23,057 bases of DNA from Actinomycetota bacterium. Its GTDB lineage: Bacteria; Actinomycetota; Thermoleophilia; Gaiellales; Gaiellaceae. Under the pieces are notes generated by a model, which worked only from the letters and a program-made list of their open reading frames with translations, searched no databases and was not told the DNA's origin. The position numbers and the translations under genes were made by a program. Positions within the stretch are counted from its first letter, which is position 1. Each line of letters begins with the position of its first letter. Positions 5,967 through 13,907 of this stretch are shown here, piece after piece. The stretch is taken from positions 1 to 23,057 of the forward strand of contig VAXT01000013.1 in assembly GCA_005883245.1 (NCBI GenBank), given 5' to 3'.

Positions 5967-8854
5967 TCCGGGTCGCGCTCCGCGGTCTCGCGGGGCGGAA
6001 GCTCCGCGCGTTCCTGACCGCGCTGGCGATCGTGCTCGGCGTGGCCATGGTGAGCGGCACGTTCGTCCTCACGGACATGATCGACCGCGCATTCAACGAC
6101 ATCTTCACCGAGTCGTACGCGAACACGGACGCGTACATCAGCGGCAAGTCGCCCGGGTTCACGTTCGAGGGCGACCAGGTCGCGCCTCCGTCCGTGCCGG
6201 ACGACCTACTTCCGAAGGTGCGCACGCTCCCCGACGTCCAGGCGGCCGCGGGTACGGTCGCCGACGAATCGGCGACGAAGATCATCGACCGCAAAGGGAA
6301 GCCGATCACGACCGGCGGCGCGCCGACGTTCGGGTTCGGAATCGACTACTCGGCGCCCAAGTTCAACCCGCTCAAGCTGACCGCAGGGCGCTGGCCGACG
6401 GCTTCGAACGAGGTCGTGATCGACAGCGGAACCGCGGGCGACCAGAAGTACAAGGTCGGCGAGACGGTCAAGGTCGCGACGCTGAAGCCGGTGCGGCCGT
6501 TCAAGCTCGTCGGGATCGCCCAGTACGGGAGCGTCGGCTCGATCGGGAGCGCGACGTTCGCCACGTTCACGATTCCCGCCGCCCAGGAGCTCCTCGACCG
6601 CAAGGGCCAGCTCGACGCGATCTCGGTCTCGGCCAAGCCGGGTGTCTCTCAGGAGCAGCTCGTCTCGCAGATCAAGCAGGTCGTCCCCCTGAACAAGGTC
6701 GACGTCCGCACGCGGGCACAGCAGGTGAAGGAGGCGAAGAAGTCGGCCTCGTTCACGAAGATCATCAAGTACTTCCTGCTCTCGTTCGCGACGATCGCAC
6801 TCTTCGTCGGAGCGTTCGTCATCTTCAACACGCTCTCGATCACGGTGTCGCAGCGGATTCGCGAGTTCGCGACGCTGCGGACGATCGGCGCGTCGAGGCG
6901 GCAGCTCCTGACCTCGGTCACGATCGAGGCGCTCATCATCGGGCTGCTCGGGGCGATCCTCGGGCTCCTCGCCGGAATCGGGCTCGCGGTCGGGCTCAAT
7001 GCGCTCTTCAAGGCGTTCAACAGCGACCTGCCGACGACCGGGCTCATCGTCGCGCCGAGGACTGTGATCATCTCGCTGCTGATCGGGACCGTCGTCACGC
7101 TCGTCGCCGGGCTCGCACCGGCGGTGAAGGCGACGAAGGTGCCGCCGATCGCCGCGGTGCGCGAGGGAGCCACGCTGCCGAGCGGGAGGCTCGCTCCATT
7201 TTTGCCGTACATAGCGCTCGTGCTCGTCGCTCTGGCCGTCGCGCTCCTCGCCTACGGCATGTTCGTGGACACGCTCGCGATCGCCATCAGGCTGCTCGCG
7301 CTGGCGCTTGGGTGCCTGGTGCTCTTCATCGGCGTCGCGCTGCTGTCGCCTCGGCTCGTGCCGACGTTGTCGCGCATCGTGCGGCCGCTCGCGAAGTGGG
7401 TCATGCTGCTGGTCAGCCTTCTCGTCTATCCCACGCGTCTCGGCGCCTGGCTCTTCCGGCGGGGCCTCAATGCCCGAGGGATTCCCGCGCTACAGCGCGT
7501 CGTAGCGCTGCTCGGCGGTCTCGTGATGCTGCTCGTGGTCGGACCTGGGGTGCTATTCGCCGCGGCCTGGCTGATGCGCTATCTGAGCACCGCGATCGGG
7601 TGGGGCTTCATCCTGGCCGTGATCGTGCTCGAGGCCGTCCTCGTCGTATGGGCGTTCCTCTCCGTCTTGCACAGGCTGCGTGGCCGCGGCTTCCCGAGCG
7701 ACGTCCCCTCGGTTCGCTTCGACCCCGCGACGGATCGCCTCTCCGGCGAGAACACCCGTCGGAACCCGGGGCGAACCGCGGCTACAGCGGCTGCGCTCAT
7801 GATCGGGCTCGCGCTCGTGACCTTCATCGCGGTGCTGGCCAACGGCATGAAGCAGTCCAACCGCCGCGCGATCGAGCGGCAGGTCAAGTCGACGTACATG
7901 GTCGTCTCGGCGAACGGCTTCGACTCGATCTCGCCGGCGGCCGGCAATGCGATCGGCAAGGCGCCCGAGGTCTCGGTCGCGTCCAACGTCCGCTCGGGCG
8001 TCGGAAAGGCCGCCGGATCCGTCCAGCAGATCACCGGCCTCGATCCGAAGACGATCTCGCAGGTCTACAACTTCGAGTGGAAAGACGGCTCTGCTGCGTC
8101 CATCGACGGGCTAGGCCCGTACCAGGCGATCGTCGACAAGGCGTTCGCCGACAAGAAGAACCTCAGCGTCGGCTCCCGCTTCAGCCTGCGGACGCCGAAG
8201 GGCGAGACCACGCCGCTGGAGGTCACGGGGGTCTACAAGGCGCCGCCCTTCTACCCGCTGCTCGGAGAGGTGAGCATCTCGCTGCCCTTCTTCGACAAGC
8301 TCTACGAGCGTCCGCAGAACCTCTACACGTTCGTGGACGTGAAAGGAGGACCGAGCGCCTCGGCCCAGGCCGCGCTCGAGCATGATCTGGCGAACATCCC
8401 GGATGCGCAGATCCAGACGCGGGGCGAATGGATCCACGCCCAGGACCAGGACTTCGACAACTTCCTGATCCTGCTCTACGTTCTCCTCGCGCTGGCGGTC
8501 GTGGTCAGCCTCGTCGGCATGATCAACACGCTCGTTCTGAGCGTCTTCGAGCGCACCCGGGAGCTGGGGATGCTGCGCGCCGTGGGGATGACGCGGCACC
8601 AGGTCTCGCGGATGGTCCGCCAGGAGAGCGTGATCACGGCGCTGATCGGGGCGGCGCTGGGGTTGCCGCTCGGTGTGTTCCTGGCGGTGCTCGTGACCCG
8701 GGCGCTCTCACAGTTCAACGTCGACTTCGTGCCGCCCTGGAAGAACCTGATCGGGTTCGCGATCGTCGCGATGATCGCGGGCGTGCTCGCAGCCGTCGCT
8801 CCGGCGAGGCGCGCCAGCAGGCTGAACGTGCTCCGCGCTCTTCAGTACGAATAA
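5963..8854 (+). CDS. ABC transporter permease with two FtsX domains (MacB/SalY-like exporter)
   Basis: A 963-residue inner-membrane protein starting at GTG 5963, overlapping the ATPase stop, so probably translationally coupled. It begins MIRVALRGLAGRKLRAFLTA, with a first membrane helix at about 16-37. A large extracytoplasmic MacB-like domain follows, then the first FtsX segment with ISQRIREFATLRTIGASR-like sequence (here SQRIREFATLRTIGASRRQ). A second extracytoplasmic domain precedes the second FtsX unit, with ERTRELGMLRAVGMTRHQVS and the C-terminal PARRASRLNVLRALQYE. The motif NTRRNPGRTAATAAALMIGL marks the start of the second half. Between the halves (about 470-590) it has an extra hydrophobic block that makes it longer than the usual 830-860 residues. 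Substrates of this type include lipids, lipoproteins and peptides; none can be named here. Confidence 0.88.
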   Translation: MIRVALRGLAGRKLRAFLTALAIVLGVAMVSGTFVLTDMIDRAFNDIFTESYANTDAYISGKSPGFTFEGDQVAPPSVPDDLLPKVRTLPDVQAAAGTVADESATKIIDRKGKPITTGGAPTFGFGIDYSAPKFNPLKLTAGRWPTASNEVVIDSGTAGDQKYKVGETVKVATLKPVRPFKLVGIAQYGSVGSIGSATFATFTIPAAQELLDRKGQLDAISVSAKPGVSQEQLVSQIKQVVPLNKVDVRTRAQQVKEAKKSASFTKIIKYFLLSFATIALFVGAFVIFNTLSITVSQRIREFATLRTIGASRRQLLTSVTIEALIIGLLGAILGLLAGIGLAVGLNALFKAFNSDLPTTGLIVAPRTVIISLLIGTVVTLVAGLAPAVKATKVPPIAAVREGATLPSGRLAPFLPYIALVLVALAVALLAYGMFVDTLAIAIRLLALALGCLVLFIGVALLSPRLVPTLSRIVRPLAKWVMLLVSLLVYPTRLGAWLFRRGLNARGIPALQRVVALLGGLVMLLVVGPGVLFAAAWLMRYLSTAIGWGFILAVIVLEAVLVVWAFLSVLHRLRGRGFPSDVPSVRFDPATDRLSGENTRRNPGRTAATAAALMIGLALVTFIAVLANGMKQSNRRAIERQVKSTYMVVSANGFDSISPAAGNAIGKAPEVSVASNVRSGVGKAAGSVQQITGLDPKTISQVYNFEWKDGSAASIDGLGPYQAIVDKAFADKKNLSVGSRFSLRTPKGETTPLEVTGVYKAPPFYPLLGEVSISLPFFDKLYERPQNLYTFVDVKGGPSASAQAALEHDLANIPDAQIQTRGEWIHAQDQDFDNFLILLYVLLALAVVVSLVGMINTLVLSVFERTRELGMLRAVGMTRHQVSRMVRQESVITALIGAALGLPLGVFLAVLVTRALSQFNVDFVPPWKNLIGFAIVAMIAGVLAAVAPARRASRLNVLRALQYE

Positions 8855-8877
8855 ACCTCCACGCCGCTGGAAACGCG

Positions 8878-8883
8878 CATACT
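8878..8883 (+). promoter_or_regulatory. -10 box for a leaderless start at 8891
   Basis: CATACT ends 7 nt before the ATG at 8891. No Shine-Dalgarno is present, so the transcript probably starts at or next to the ATG. Confidence 0.5.
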
Positions 8884-8890
8884 TCGTCGC

Positions 8891-9190
8891 ATGTCGGAGC
8901 GCGAGGAGCTCGATGCGCACGTCGCGGCGCGCCGCGAGCTCGGCCCCGAGTACGAGCCGGAGCTCGTCGACTCGTTCCTCGAGCGGATCGAGGGCAAGCT
9001 CGACCAGCGGCACCGCGGCAAGGCCGCGCGGCGCGACAAGGAGCACCACGCGATCACGCCGCTCGTGCTCGGATCGCTCGGGTTGGCGATCCCGCTGATG
9101 GCGATCGCAGGCTCCACCGCCGGCCCGTTCGGGGTCGCGATGGTCTGCATCGCGATCGTGCTCGTCAACCTGTTCGTCGCGCGGCGCTAG
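8891..9190 (+). CDS. Small two-helix membrane protein, function unknown
   Basis: A 99-residue protein beginning MSEREELDAHVAARRELGPE. The N-terminal half is charged and probably helical (EYEPELVDSFLERIEGKLDQ). The C-terminal half has two predicted membrane helices (about 57-73 and 78-96) and ends VNLFVARR. The combination of a RELGPEYEPELVDSFLERIE-like segment with a C-terminal membrane pair is familiar from actinobacterial hypothetical integral membrane proteins; no function is known to me. The start is supported by a -10 hexamer 7 nt upstream rather than a ribosome site. It is followed after 4 bp by the kynureninase-like gene, so the two are probably co-transcribed. Confidence 0.75.
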   Translation: MSEREELDAHVAARRELGPEYEPELVDSFLERIEGKLDQRHRGKAARRDKEHHAITPLVLGSLGLAIPLMAIAGSTAGPFGVAMVCIAIVLVNLFVARR

Positions 9191-9194
9191 CCCG

Positions 9195-10346
9195 GTGGAG
9201 CTCAGGGACTACCGCGAGCGGTTTCCGATCCTCGCGGAGACGACATACCTGATCAGCCACTCGCTGGGCCCGATGCCCGCCGAGGCCGCGCGTCGCCTGG
9301 CTGCATACGCGAACGCGTGGAGCACCCGCGGTGTCCGAGCCTGGGGCGAGGGCTGGTGGGATCTGCCCATCACGGTCGGCGACCAGATCGCTCGTCTGAT
9401 CGGCGCGCCGCCGGGCTCGACCGCGATGCACCAGAACGTGACGATCGCCGAAGCGGTCGTGCTCTCGTGCTTCGACCTGCACGGAGAGCGGCGGCGGATC
9501 GTGTACGAGGAGGAGAACTTCCCGTCCGTGCGCTACCTCCAGCAGGCGCAGCGGGGACGCGGCGCGGAGATCGTCGTCTGCCGGAACGAGGAGGAGATCG
9601 TGTCGGCGATCGACGAGCGGACGCTGCTCGTCCCGATCAGCCACGTCATCTTCAAGACCGGGCGCATCCAGGACGTGGAGCCGATCGTCGAGCGCGCGCA
9701 CGAGGTCGGCGCGCACGTCGTGCTCGACGCCTACCAGTCCGTGGGCTCGGTGCCGCTCGACGTGACCGCTCTCGACGTCGACTTCGCCGTCGGCGGCAGC
9801 GTCAAGTGGCTCTGCGGCGGCCCCGGGGCGGGGTGGCTCTACGTCCGACCGGATCTGGCGGCCACGCTCGAGCCGACGCTCGTCGGCTGGCAGGCGCACG
9901 CGCGGCCTTTCGGCTTCGAGCCCGAGCTCGAGTACGCGCAAGGATCGTGGCGCTTCCTGACCGGCACGCCGAACGTGCCCGCCCTGTACGCGGCGACCGC
10001 GGGCTACGACATCGTCGAGGAGATCGGCGTCGACCGGATCCGGGAACACTCCGTGCGCCAGACCGGGCTCCTCGTCGGCCTGCTCGACGAGGCCGGGCTC
10101 GAGGTCGTCAGCCCGCGCGAGACCGAACGGCGCGGAGGATCGGTCGTCGTCCGGACGCCCGACTTCCCGGCCGTCCACGCCGAGCTCGAGGAGCGCGGGA
10201 TCATCTGCGACTTCCGCCCGGACGTGGGCCTGCGGCTCGGGCCGCACTTCTTCAACACGGACGAGGAGCTCGAGCTCGCGGTCTCCGCGATTCGCGAGAT
10301 CGTCGGCCGGGGCGCCGCGATGCCCGCCCCGGCCGGATCCGGCTAG
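9195..10346 (+). CDS. Kynureninase-like PLP enzyme (aminotransferase class V fold)
   Basis: A 383-residue fold-type I PLP enzyme starting at GTG 9195. The start ELRDYRERFPILAETTYLIS and the SLGPMP segment resemble kynureninases. The PLP-binding residues are visible: Asp about 178 in VVLDAYQSVG, and the Schiff-base Lys about 204 in GGSVKWLCGGPG. The C-terminal small domain ends with DFRPDVGLRLGPHFFNTDEE, where the FRPD.G.R.GPHF pattern is typical of kynureninase and its relatives. Kynureninase cleaves kynurenine or 3-hydroxykynurenine to anthranilates plus alanine in tryptophan breakdown. No other tryptophan-pathway gene is nearby, so a different beta-eliminating or desulfurase-like activity is possible. 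The family is certain; the exact substrate is not. Confidence 0.75.
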   Translation: MELRDYRERFPILAETTYLISHSLGPMPAEAARRLAAYANAWSTRGVRAWGEGWWDLPITVGDQIARLIGAPPGSTAMHQNVTIAEAVVLSCFDLHGERRRIVYEEENFPSVRYLQQAQRGRGAEIVVCRNEEEIVSAIDERTLLVPISHVIFKTGRIQDVEPIVERAHEVGAHVVLDAYQSVGSVPLDVTALDVDFAVGGSVKWLCGGPGAGWLYVRPDLAATLEPTLVGWQAHARPFGFEPELEYAQGSWRFLTGTPNVPALYAATAGYDIVEEIGVDRIREHSVRQTGLLVGLLDEAGLEVVSPRETERRGGSVVVRTPDFPAVHAELEERGIICDFRPDVGLRLGPHFFNTDEELELAVSAIREIVGRGAAMPAPAGSG

Positions 10347-10454
10347 TCCTCAGTCCGTAGTTCGATTGCGGTTACAGGGTCCCCCGACCACCGCAGGTTG
10401 GCGGCAAACGCGCTCGACCCGTTTCGCGCGCGACGGCTCGGGAACATCTATGAG

Positions 10455-11333
10455 GTGAGCGCAAAGCCGTCGATCGCCGTTCTCGGAACGGGAACTATCG
10501 GTTTTCCCGTCGCGCGGAATCTGGCGGAGGCGGGGTATGACGTGCGCGCCTGGAATCGGACGCGCGAGAAGGCGGAGCGGCTCGCGGACGACGGCGTGAG
10601 CGTGGCGGGCTCGGCCTCCGCCGCAGTGAAAGACGCTGACGTCCTGATCACGCTCCTCGCCGACGGTCCGGCCGTCGAGGAGGTCATGGAGGAGGCCGCC
10701 CCTGCGGCCCCGAGTGGCGCCATGTGGATCCAGTCGAGCACGATCGGGATCGCCGCGACGGAACGGCTGTCCGAGATCGCATCCGAGCACGGCCTCGTCC
10801 TGGTCGACGCCCCCATTCTGGGGACGAAAGAGCCCGCCGAGAAGGGCGAGCTCGTCGTCTTCGCATCCGGGCCGCAAGAGGCCAGGGAACGGTGCGAGCC
10901 GATCTTCGGCACGATCGGCAAGGCGACGCGCTGGGTCGGGGAGGCCGGCGCGGGGCAGCGGTTCAAGCTGGTCATCAACACGTGGCTGCTCGCCGCCGTC
11001 GAGGGAGTGGCGGAGGCGATCTCACTCGCCCGGGGGCTCGGCCTCGACCCGAACGACGTGCTCGACGCGCTTTCGGGCGGACCGCTCGACATGCCGTACC
11101 TCCAGCTCAAGGGCAAGGTGATGATCGAGCGCAGCTTCGAGCCGAGCTTCAAGGCGTCGCTCGCGGAGAAGGATGCGGGCCTGGTGCTGGAAGCCGCCGA
11201 GCGCGTCGAGCTCGAGCTCCCGCTCGTCGAGGCCGTGCAGGAAGCGTTCGAGCAGGCCGTCGAGCTCGGGCACGCAGACAAGGACATGGCGTCCGTGGTC
11301 GAGGTCGTCGGCCGTCGCAGCGCGGTGCGCTAG
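10455..11333 (+). CDS. NAD(P)-dependent oxidoreductase of the 3-hydroxyisobutyrate dehydrogenase family
   Basis: A 292-residue protein read from GTG 10455 (VSAKPSIAVLGTGTIGFPVA). The frame is open upstream to 10398, but the Rossmann fold should start close to the N-terminus. The nucleotide-binding motif GTGTIG is at residues 11-16. The substrate loop with SSTIG (about 94-98) and the catalytic Lys about 171 in GAGQRFKLVINT match beta-hydroxyacid dehydrogenases (3-hydroxyisobutyrate, tartronate semialdehyde and glyoxylate/succinic semialdehyde reductases). WNRTREKAERL after the second beta strand, with Arg at the cofactor site, suggests NADP(H) preference. The enzyme acts in the cytosol on a small 3-hydroxy acid or aldehyde acid that cannot be named. 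It converges with the DUF72 gene and shares a CTAG at the two stop codons. Confidence 0.82.
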   Translation: MSAKPSIAVLGTGTIGFPVARNLAEAGYDVRAWNRTREKAERLADDGVSVAGSASAAVKDADVLITLLADGPAVEEVMEEAAPAAPSGAMWIQSSTIGIAATERLSEIASEHGLVLVDAPILGTKEPAEKGELVVFASGPQEARERCEPIFGTIGKATRWVGEAGAGQRFKLVINTWLLAAVEGVAEAISLARGLGLDPNDVLDALSGGPLDMPYLQLKGKVMIERSFEPSFKASLAEKDAGLVLEAAERVELELPLVEAVQEAFEQAVELGHADKDMASVVEVVGRRSAVR

Positions 11334-11980
11334 ATCAGCTCGAGCAACCGTTCCGCGTACTGCGGCGCCGTGGGCTCGTCCTCGTGCCGGTAGTAGCAGT
11401 AGACCGCGATTCCGCTCGCGACCAGCGGCCGGATCAGATCTGCGTGCCCGCGAACGTGCTTGTCCGAATAGGGCGGGTCTCGGAAGCGCAGGTAGCGGAA
11501 CGAGGCGCTCGCGTCGACGTCGTTGATCCGCACGGCGTTCGCCGGCAGCTCGACGCCGGCCCACGAGTCGTGCCGGAAGTCGAACGCGATCAGCAGTTCT
11601 GGGTCGAGTGACCCGAGCGCGAGCGCAAGGAAGCCCTCGTCGCGCGCCTGCGTGACGAGGATCCGGATCGGCCCGAGCCGCTTCCCGAGCAAGCGCACGC
11701 GCTCCTCGAACGTCGCCGCCTGCCGCAGTTGGTACGCCTGCATTTTCACGGCGAAGCGGAACGTCTCGGGTGTCTGCTCGGCCCAGCGTCGGAACTGCTC
11801 CTCCGCCGGGATCCGGTACCCGGTCGAGTTCAACTCGACGCTCGGCAAGCGCTCGGCGTAGCTCCCGAGGAACTCGTTCGGCTTCGTCCCGGCCGGGTAG
11901 AAGCCGGGCCGCCACGTCGGGTAGGACCAGCCGGAGGTGCCGACATAGAGCCCCGGTACACTCGGTGTCGTGGCCGTCAC
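11330..11980 (-). CDS. DUF72 (YecE-like) family protein
   Basis: A 216-residue protein starting at GTG 11980, with the family opening LYVGTSGWSYPTWRPGFYP and the conserved VELNSTGYRIPAEEQFRRWA. Most members have NSTFYR, so Gly replaces Phe here. The C-terminus ends with CYYRHEDEPTAPQYAERLLE, the usual DUF72 closing motif. The family has a TIM-barrel-like fold and unknown function. It is shorter than the 240-280 residues of many homologs but looks complete. Its 5' end overlaps that of divergent thyX by 11 bp, and its 3' end shares a CTAG with the oxidoreductase, so it is packed tightly on both sides. A possible -10 (TAGGAC) lies 7 nt before the start. Confidence 0.85.
   Translation of the reverse strand: MTATTPSVPGLYVGTSGWSYPTWRPGFYPAGTKPNEFLGSYAERLPSVELNSTGYRIPAEEQFRRWAEQTPETFRFAVKMQAYQLRQAATFEERVRLLGKRLGPIRILVTQARDEGFLALALGSLDPELLIAFDFRHDSWAGVELPANAVRINDVDASASFRYLRFRDPPYSDKHVRGHADLIRPLVASGIAVYCYYRHEDEPTAPQYAERLLELI
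11957..11962 (+). promoter_or_regulatory. -10 box for leaderless thyX
   Basis: TACACT ends 7 nt before the GTG at 11970, with no ribosome site between. It lies inside the coding sequence of the divergent DUF72 gene. Confidence 0.6.
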
Positions 11981-12677
11981 GCCCGAAGTCCTACCCGACA
12001 GCCGGGTAAACGTCCTCGATCACGGCTTCGTGCGGCTCGACGACGCGATGGCCGACGATCTCTCGGTGGTCAACGGCGCGCGAGTCAGCTTCGCGCGCCG
12101 CAAGGAGGAGATGGACGAGTCCGACGAGGGCCTGATCCGCTTCCTCATGCGCGACAGGCACGGGACTCCTTTCGAGCACAACTCGTTTCGGTTCCACATT
12201 CGGTGCCCGATCTTCGTGGCGCGCGAATGGTTCCGGCACCGCGTGGGCTCGTTCAACGAGTTCAGCATGCGCTACGCGAAGGCGACCGACGAGTTCTACG
12301 TGCCCGAGCCCGAGGATGTCCGGACGCAGGTCGGGAAGCCGGGTTCGTACTCGTTCGAGCCTGTTTCGGCGGAGATCGCCGAGACCACCCGCACTGAGCT
12401 CGAAACGGTCTACGAGGCTGCCTATGCGACGTACCAGCGGCTCGTCGAGCTGGGCGTGGCCCGCGAGCTCGCGCGCTGCGTGCTCCCGGTGGGCGCCTAC
12501 ACGGAGTTCTACTGGACCGTGAATGCGCGGGCGCTGATGAACTTTCTCTCGCTGCGTGCTGCGGAGACGGCCCAGCGCGAGATCAGGCGGTACGCCGAGG
12601 CATGCGAGGTCTTCCTCGCCGAGCGGATGCCGGTCACATACGCGGCGTTCGTGGCGAACGACCGGACCGCGCCCTAG
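11970..12677 (+). CDS. thyX: Flavin-dependent thymidylate synthase ThyX
   Basis: A 235-residue protein starting at GTG 11970. ThyX makes dTMP from dUMP using methylenetetrahydrofolate, FAD and NADPH, replacing ThyA. The signature region is clear: the FAD/dUMP-binding RHR motif in REWFRHRVGSFNEFSMRYAK (about 86-105), where the family pattern RHRxxSxNExSxRY is met except for Gly before Ser. HGTPFEHNSFRFHIRCPIF upstream and LPVGAYTEFYWTVNARALMN downstream are also typical, as is SLRAAETAQREIRRYA near the C-terminus. The length is normal. A TACACT -10 hexamer 7 nt before the GTG suggests a leaderless mRNA. It converges with the anti-sigma gene, sharing CTAG at both stops. Confidence 0.96.
   Translation: MAVTPEVLPDSRVNVLDHGFVRLDDAMADDLSVVNGARVSFARRKEEMDESDEGLIRFLMRDRHGTPFEHNSFRFHIRCPIFVAREWFRHRVGSFNEFSMRYAKATDEFYVPEPEDVRTQVGKPGSYSFEPVSAEIAETTRTELETVYEAAYATYQRLVELGVARELARCVLPVGAYTEFYWTVNARALMNFLSLRAAETAQREIRRYAEACEVFLAERMPVTYAAFVANDRTAP
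11988..11993 (-). promoter_or_regulatory. Possible -10 box for the DUF72 gene
   Basis: On the minus strand TAGGAC ends 7 nt before the GTG at 11980. The hexamer lacks the final T, so support rests mainly on the spacing, which matches other genes in the window. It lies inside thyX coding sequence. Confidence 0.3.
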
Positions 12678-13288
12678 GAGATCTGAGCGCTGACGACCGG
12701 CACGGCCTTGCGGTCGTTGTGGTCCCAACGCTCGAGCTCGAGCCCGTCGAAGTTCGAGGGGTCGTACGCGACCGGGAAGCGGAGCGTCGTCGACTGCGGT
12801 CCGCGGACGTTGAAGCTCCCGCACACGACGACCGGCTTGCCGTCCTTCGTCATGTAGAGGACGTAGTAGTCGCGGGCGGGAAGCTTCTTCAGCCCCTCGA
12901 CCTTGACCAGCATCGGCGTGTTGCCGTTCGCGTCGCGCGCTCCGAACCGGACGACAGCCTGCGCCTGGCTGTTCCTGAGCGCGACGGTGCGGACGGACTC
13001 GAAGGAGTTGCTCGTGTGCTTGTAGCCGACGAGGTACCCGCCCAGGAACGCGATCAGGGCGATCGCCGCCGCGAGCGCAAGCGCGGCGCCGACGCGGCGG
13101 CGCGGGAGCCCGGTCGGCTCGAGCTCGCGGACGGCTCCTCGGCCGTCCGGGGGCTCTTCGAGCTCGGGTGGGAGCTCGGGTGGAGGGCCGGCCTCGATCA
13201 GCATCTCGTGCACGCGCTCGAGACGCGCCCGCTCGTCAGGCGGCAGGTCCTCTCCGACCAGGTCGCGGAACTCGGGTGCGTCGCTCAT
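12674..13288 (-). CDS. Membrane anti-sigma factor, RskA-like
   Basis: A 204-residue protein whose ATG overlaps the sigma factor stop (ATGA). The cytoplasmic N-terminus (about 1-62) is acidic and proline-rich (PPPELPPELEEPPD) and shows no HxxxCxxC zinc motif, so it is not a classic ZAS anti-sigma. One membrane helix lies at about 66-87 (VGAALALAAAIALIAFLGGY). The outer domain (about 90-204), ending GLELERWDHNDRKAVPVVSA, resembles the anti-sigma-K factor RskA C-terminal domain: extended beta strands with DYYVLYMTKDGKPVVVCGSF. By analogy it holds the ECF sigma factor at the membrane until regulated proteolysis frees it. The signal is unknown. Pairing with the upstream sigma gene makes the role likely. 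Confidence 0.8.
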   Translation of the reverse strand: MSDAPEFRDLVGEDLPPDERARLERVHEMLIEAGPPPELPPELEEPPDGRGAVRELEPTGLPRRRVGAALALAAAIALIAFLGGYLVGYKHTSNSFESVRTVALRNSQAQAVVRFGARDANGNTPMLVKVEGLKKLPARDYYVLYMTKDGKPVVVCGSFNVRGPQSTTLRFPVAYDPSNFDGLELERWDHNDRKAVPVVSAQIS

Positions 13289-13890
13289 GCCAGCTCTCCT
13301 TCCAGTACATCTGCGAGGCGAGACAGCGCACTCCTCGTTCGCGTTTTCACGGTGCCGAGCGGAATGCCGACGAAATCGGCGATCTCGCTCTGGGACAGGC
13401 CGCCCCAGTACGCGAGCTCGATCAGCTTGCGCTCCTGCTCGGGAAGCTCGGCAAGGGCGCGGTGCACGCGCCAGGCGGTCCAGCTCGTCTCGGCGCGCTC
13501 CTCGGGCCCTGGGTCGCTCGAGGGCTCGTCCACCGGCTCGGCGGGCATGGGCCCGAGCGCGCGGCGCCGGTCGACAATCGCGTTCCGCGCGACCGCGTAG
13601 AGCCAGGGCGCTCCCGGCCCACGGTCGCTGCGGTAGCTCTTCGCCGAGCGCCAGATCGAGGTGAACGTCTCCTGGACGGCGTCCTCGGCGCGGCCGCGGT
13701 CACCGAGCCGCCTCAGGGCGAGCGCGAACACGGGCCGGGCATAGCGCTGGTAGAGCTGCTCGAAGGCACCCGCGTCGCCCTCGCCGACGCGCGCGATCAG
13801 CTCGCCGTCGGTCGCGGGTTCCACGGCCCAGATGGTGGCGAGTACAGACGGCCGGGGCAACCCGGTACGGAGTGCGAGCTGAGCTGACAT
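13285..13890 (-). CDS. ECF-type RNA polymerase sigma factor
   Basis: A 201-residue protein from ATG 13890. Region 2 is at about 47-95 (FEQLYQRYARPVFALALRRL then DAVQETFTSIWRSAKSYR), and region 4 at about 145-195 (LPEQERKLIELAYWGGLSQS followed by EIADFVGIPLGTVKTRTRSA), with the helix-turn-helix that reads the -35 element. The two are joined by an acidic Pro/Glu-rich linker, as in SigK-like group IV factors. GTG at 13824 is an alternative start that would drop 22 residues; neither start has a strong ribosome site. The long open frame reaching 14205 is antisense to the SDR and not coding. It forms an ATGA-coupled pair with the anti-sigma gene. TAGAAC at about 13904-13909 may be a -10 box. Confidence 0.88.
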   Translation of the reverse strand: MSAQLALRTGLPRPSVLATIWAVEPATDGELIARVGEGDAGAFEQLYQRYARPVFALALRRLGDRGRAEDAVQETFTSIWRSAKSYRSDRGPGAPWLYAVARNAIVDRRRALGPMPAEPVDEPSSDPGPEERAETSWTAWRVHRALAELPEQERKLIELAYWGGLSQSEIADFVGIPLGTVKTRTRSALSRLADVLEGELA

Positions 13891-13907
13891 CGTTTGTGTG
13901 ACAAGTT

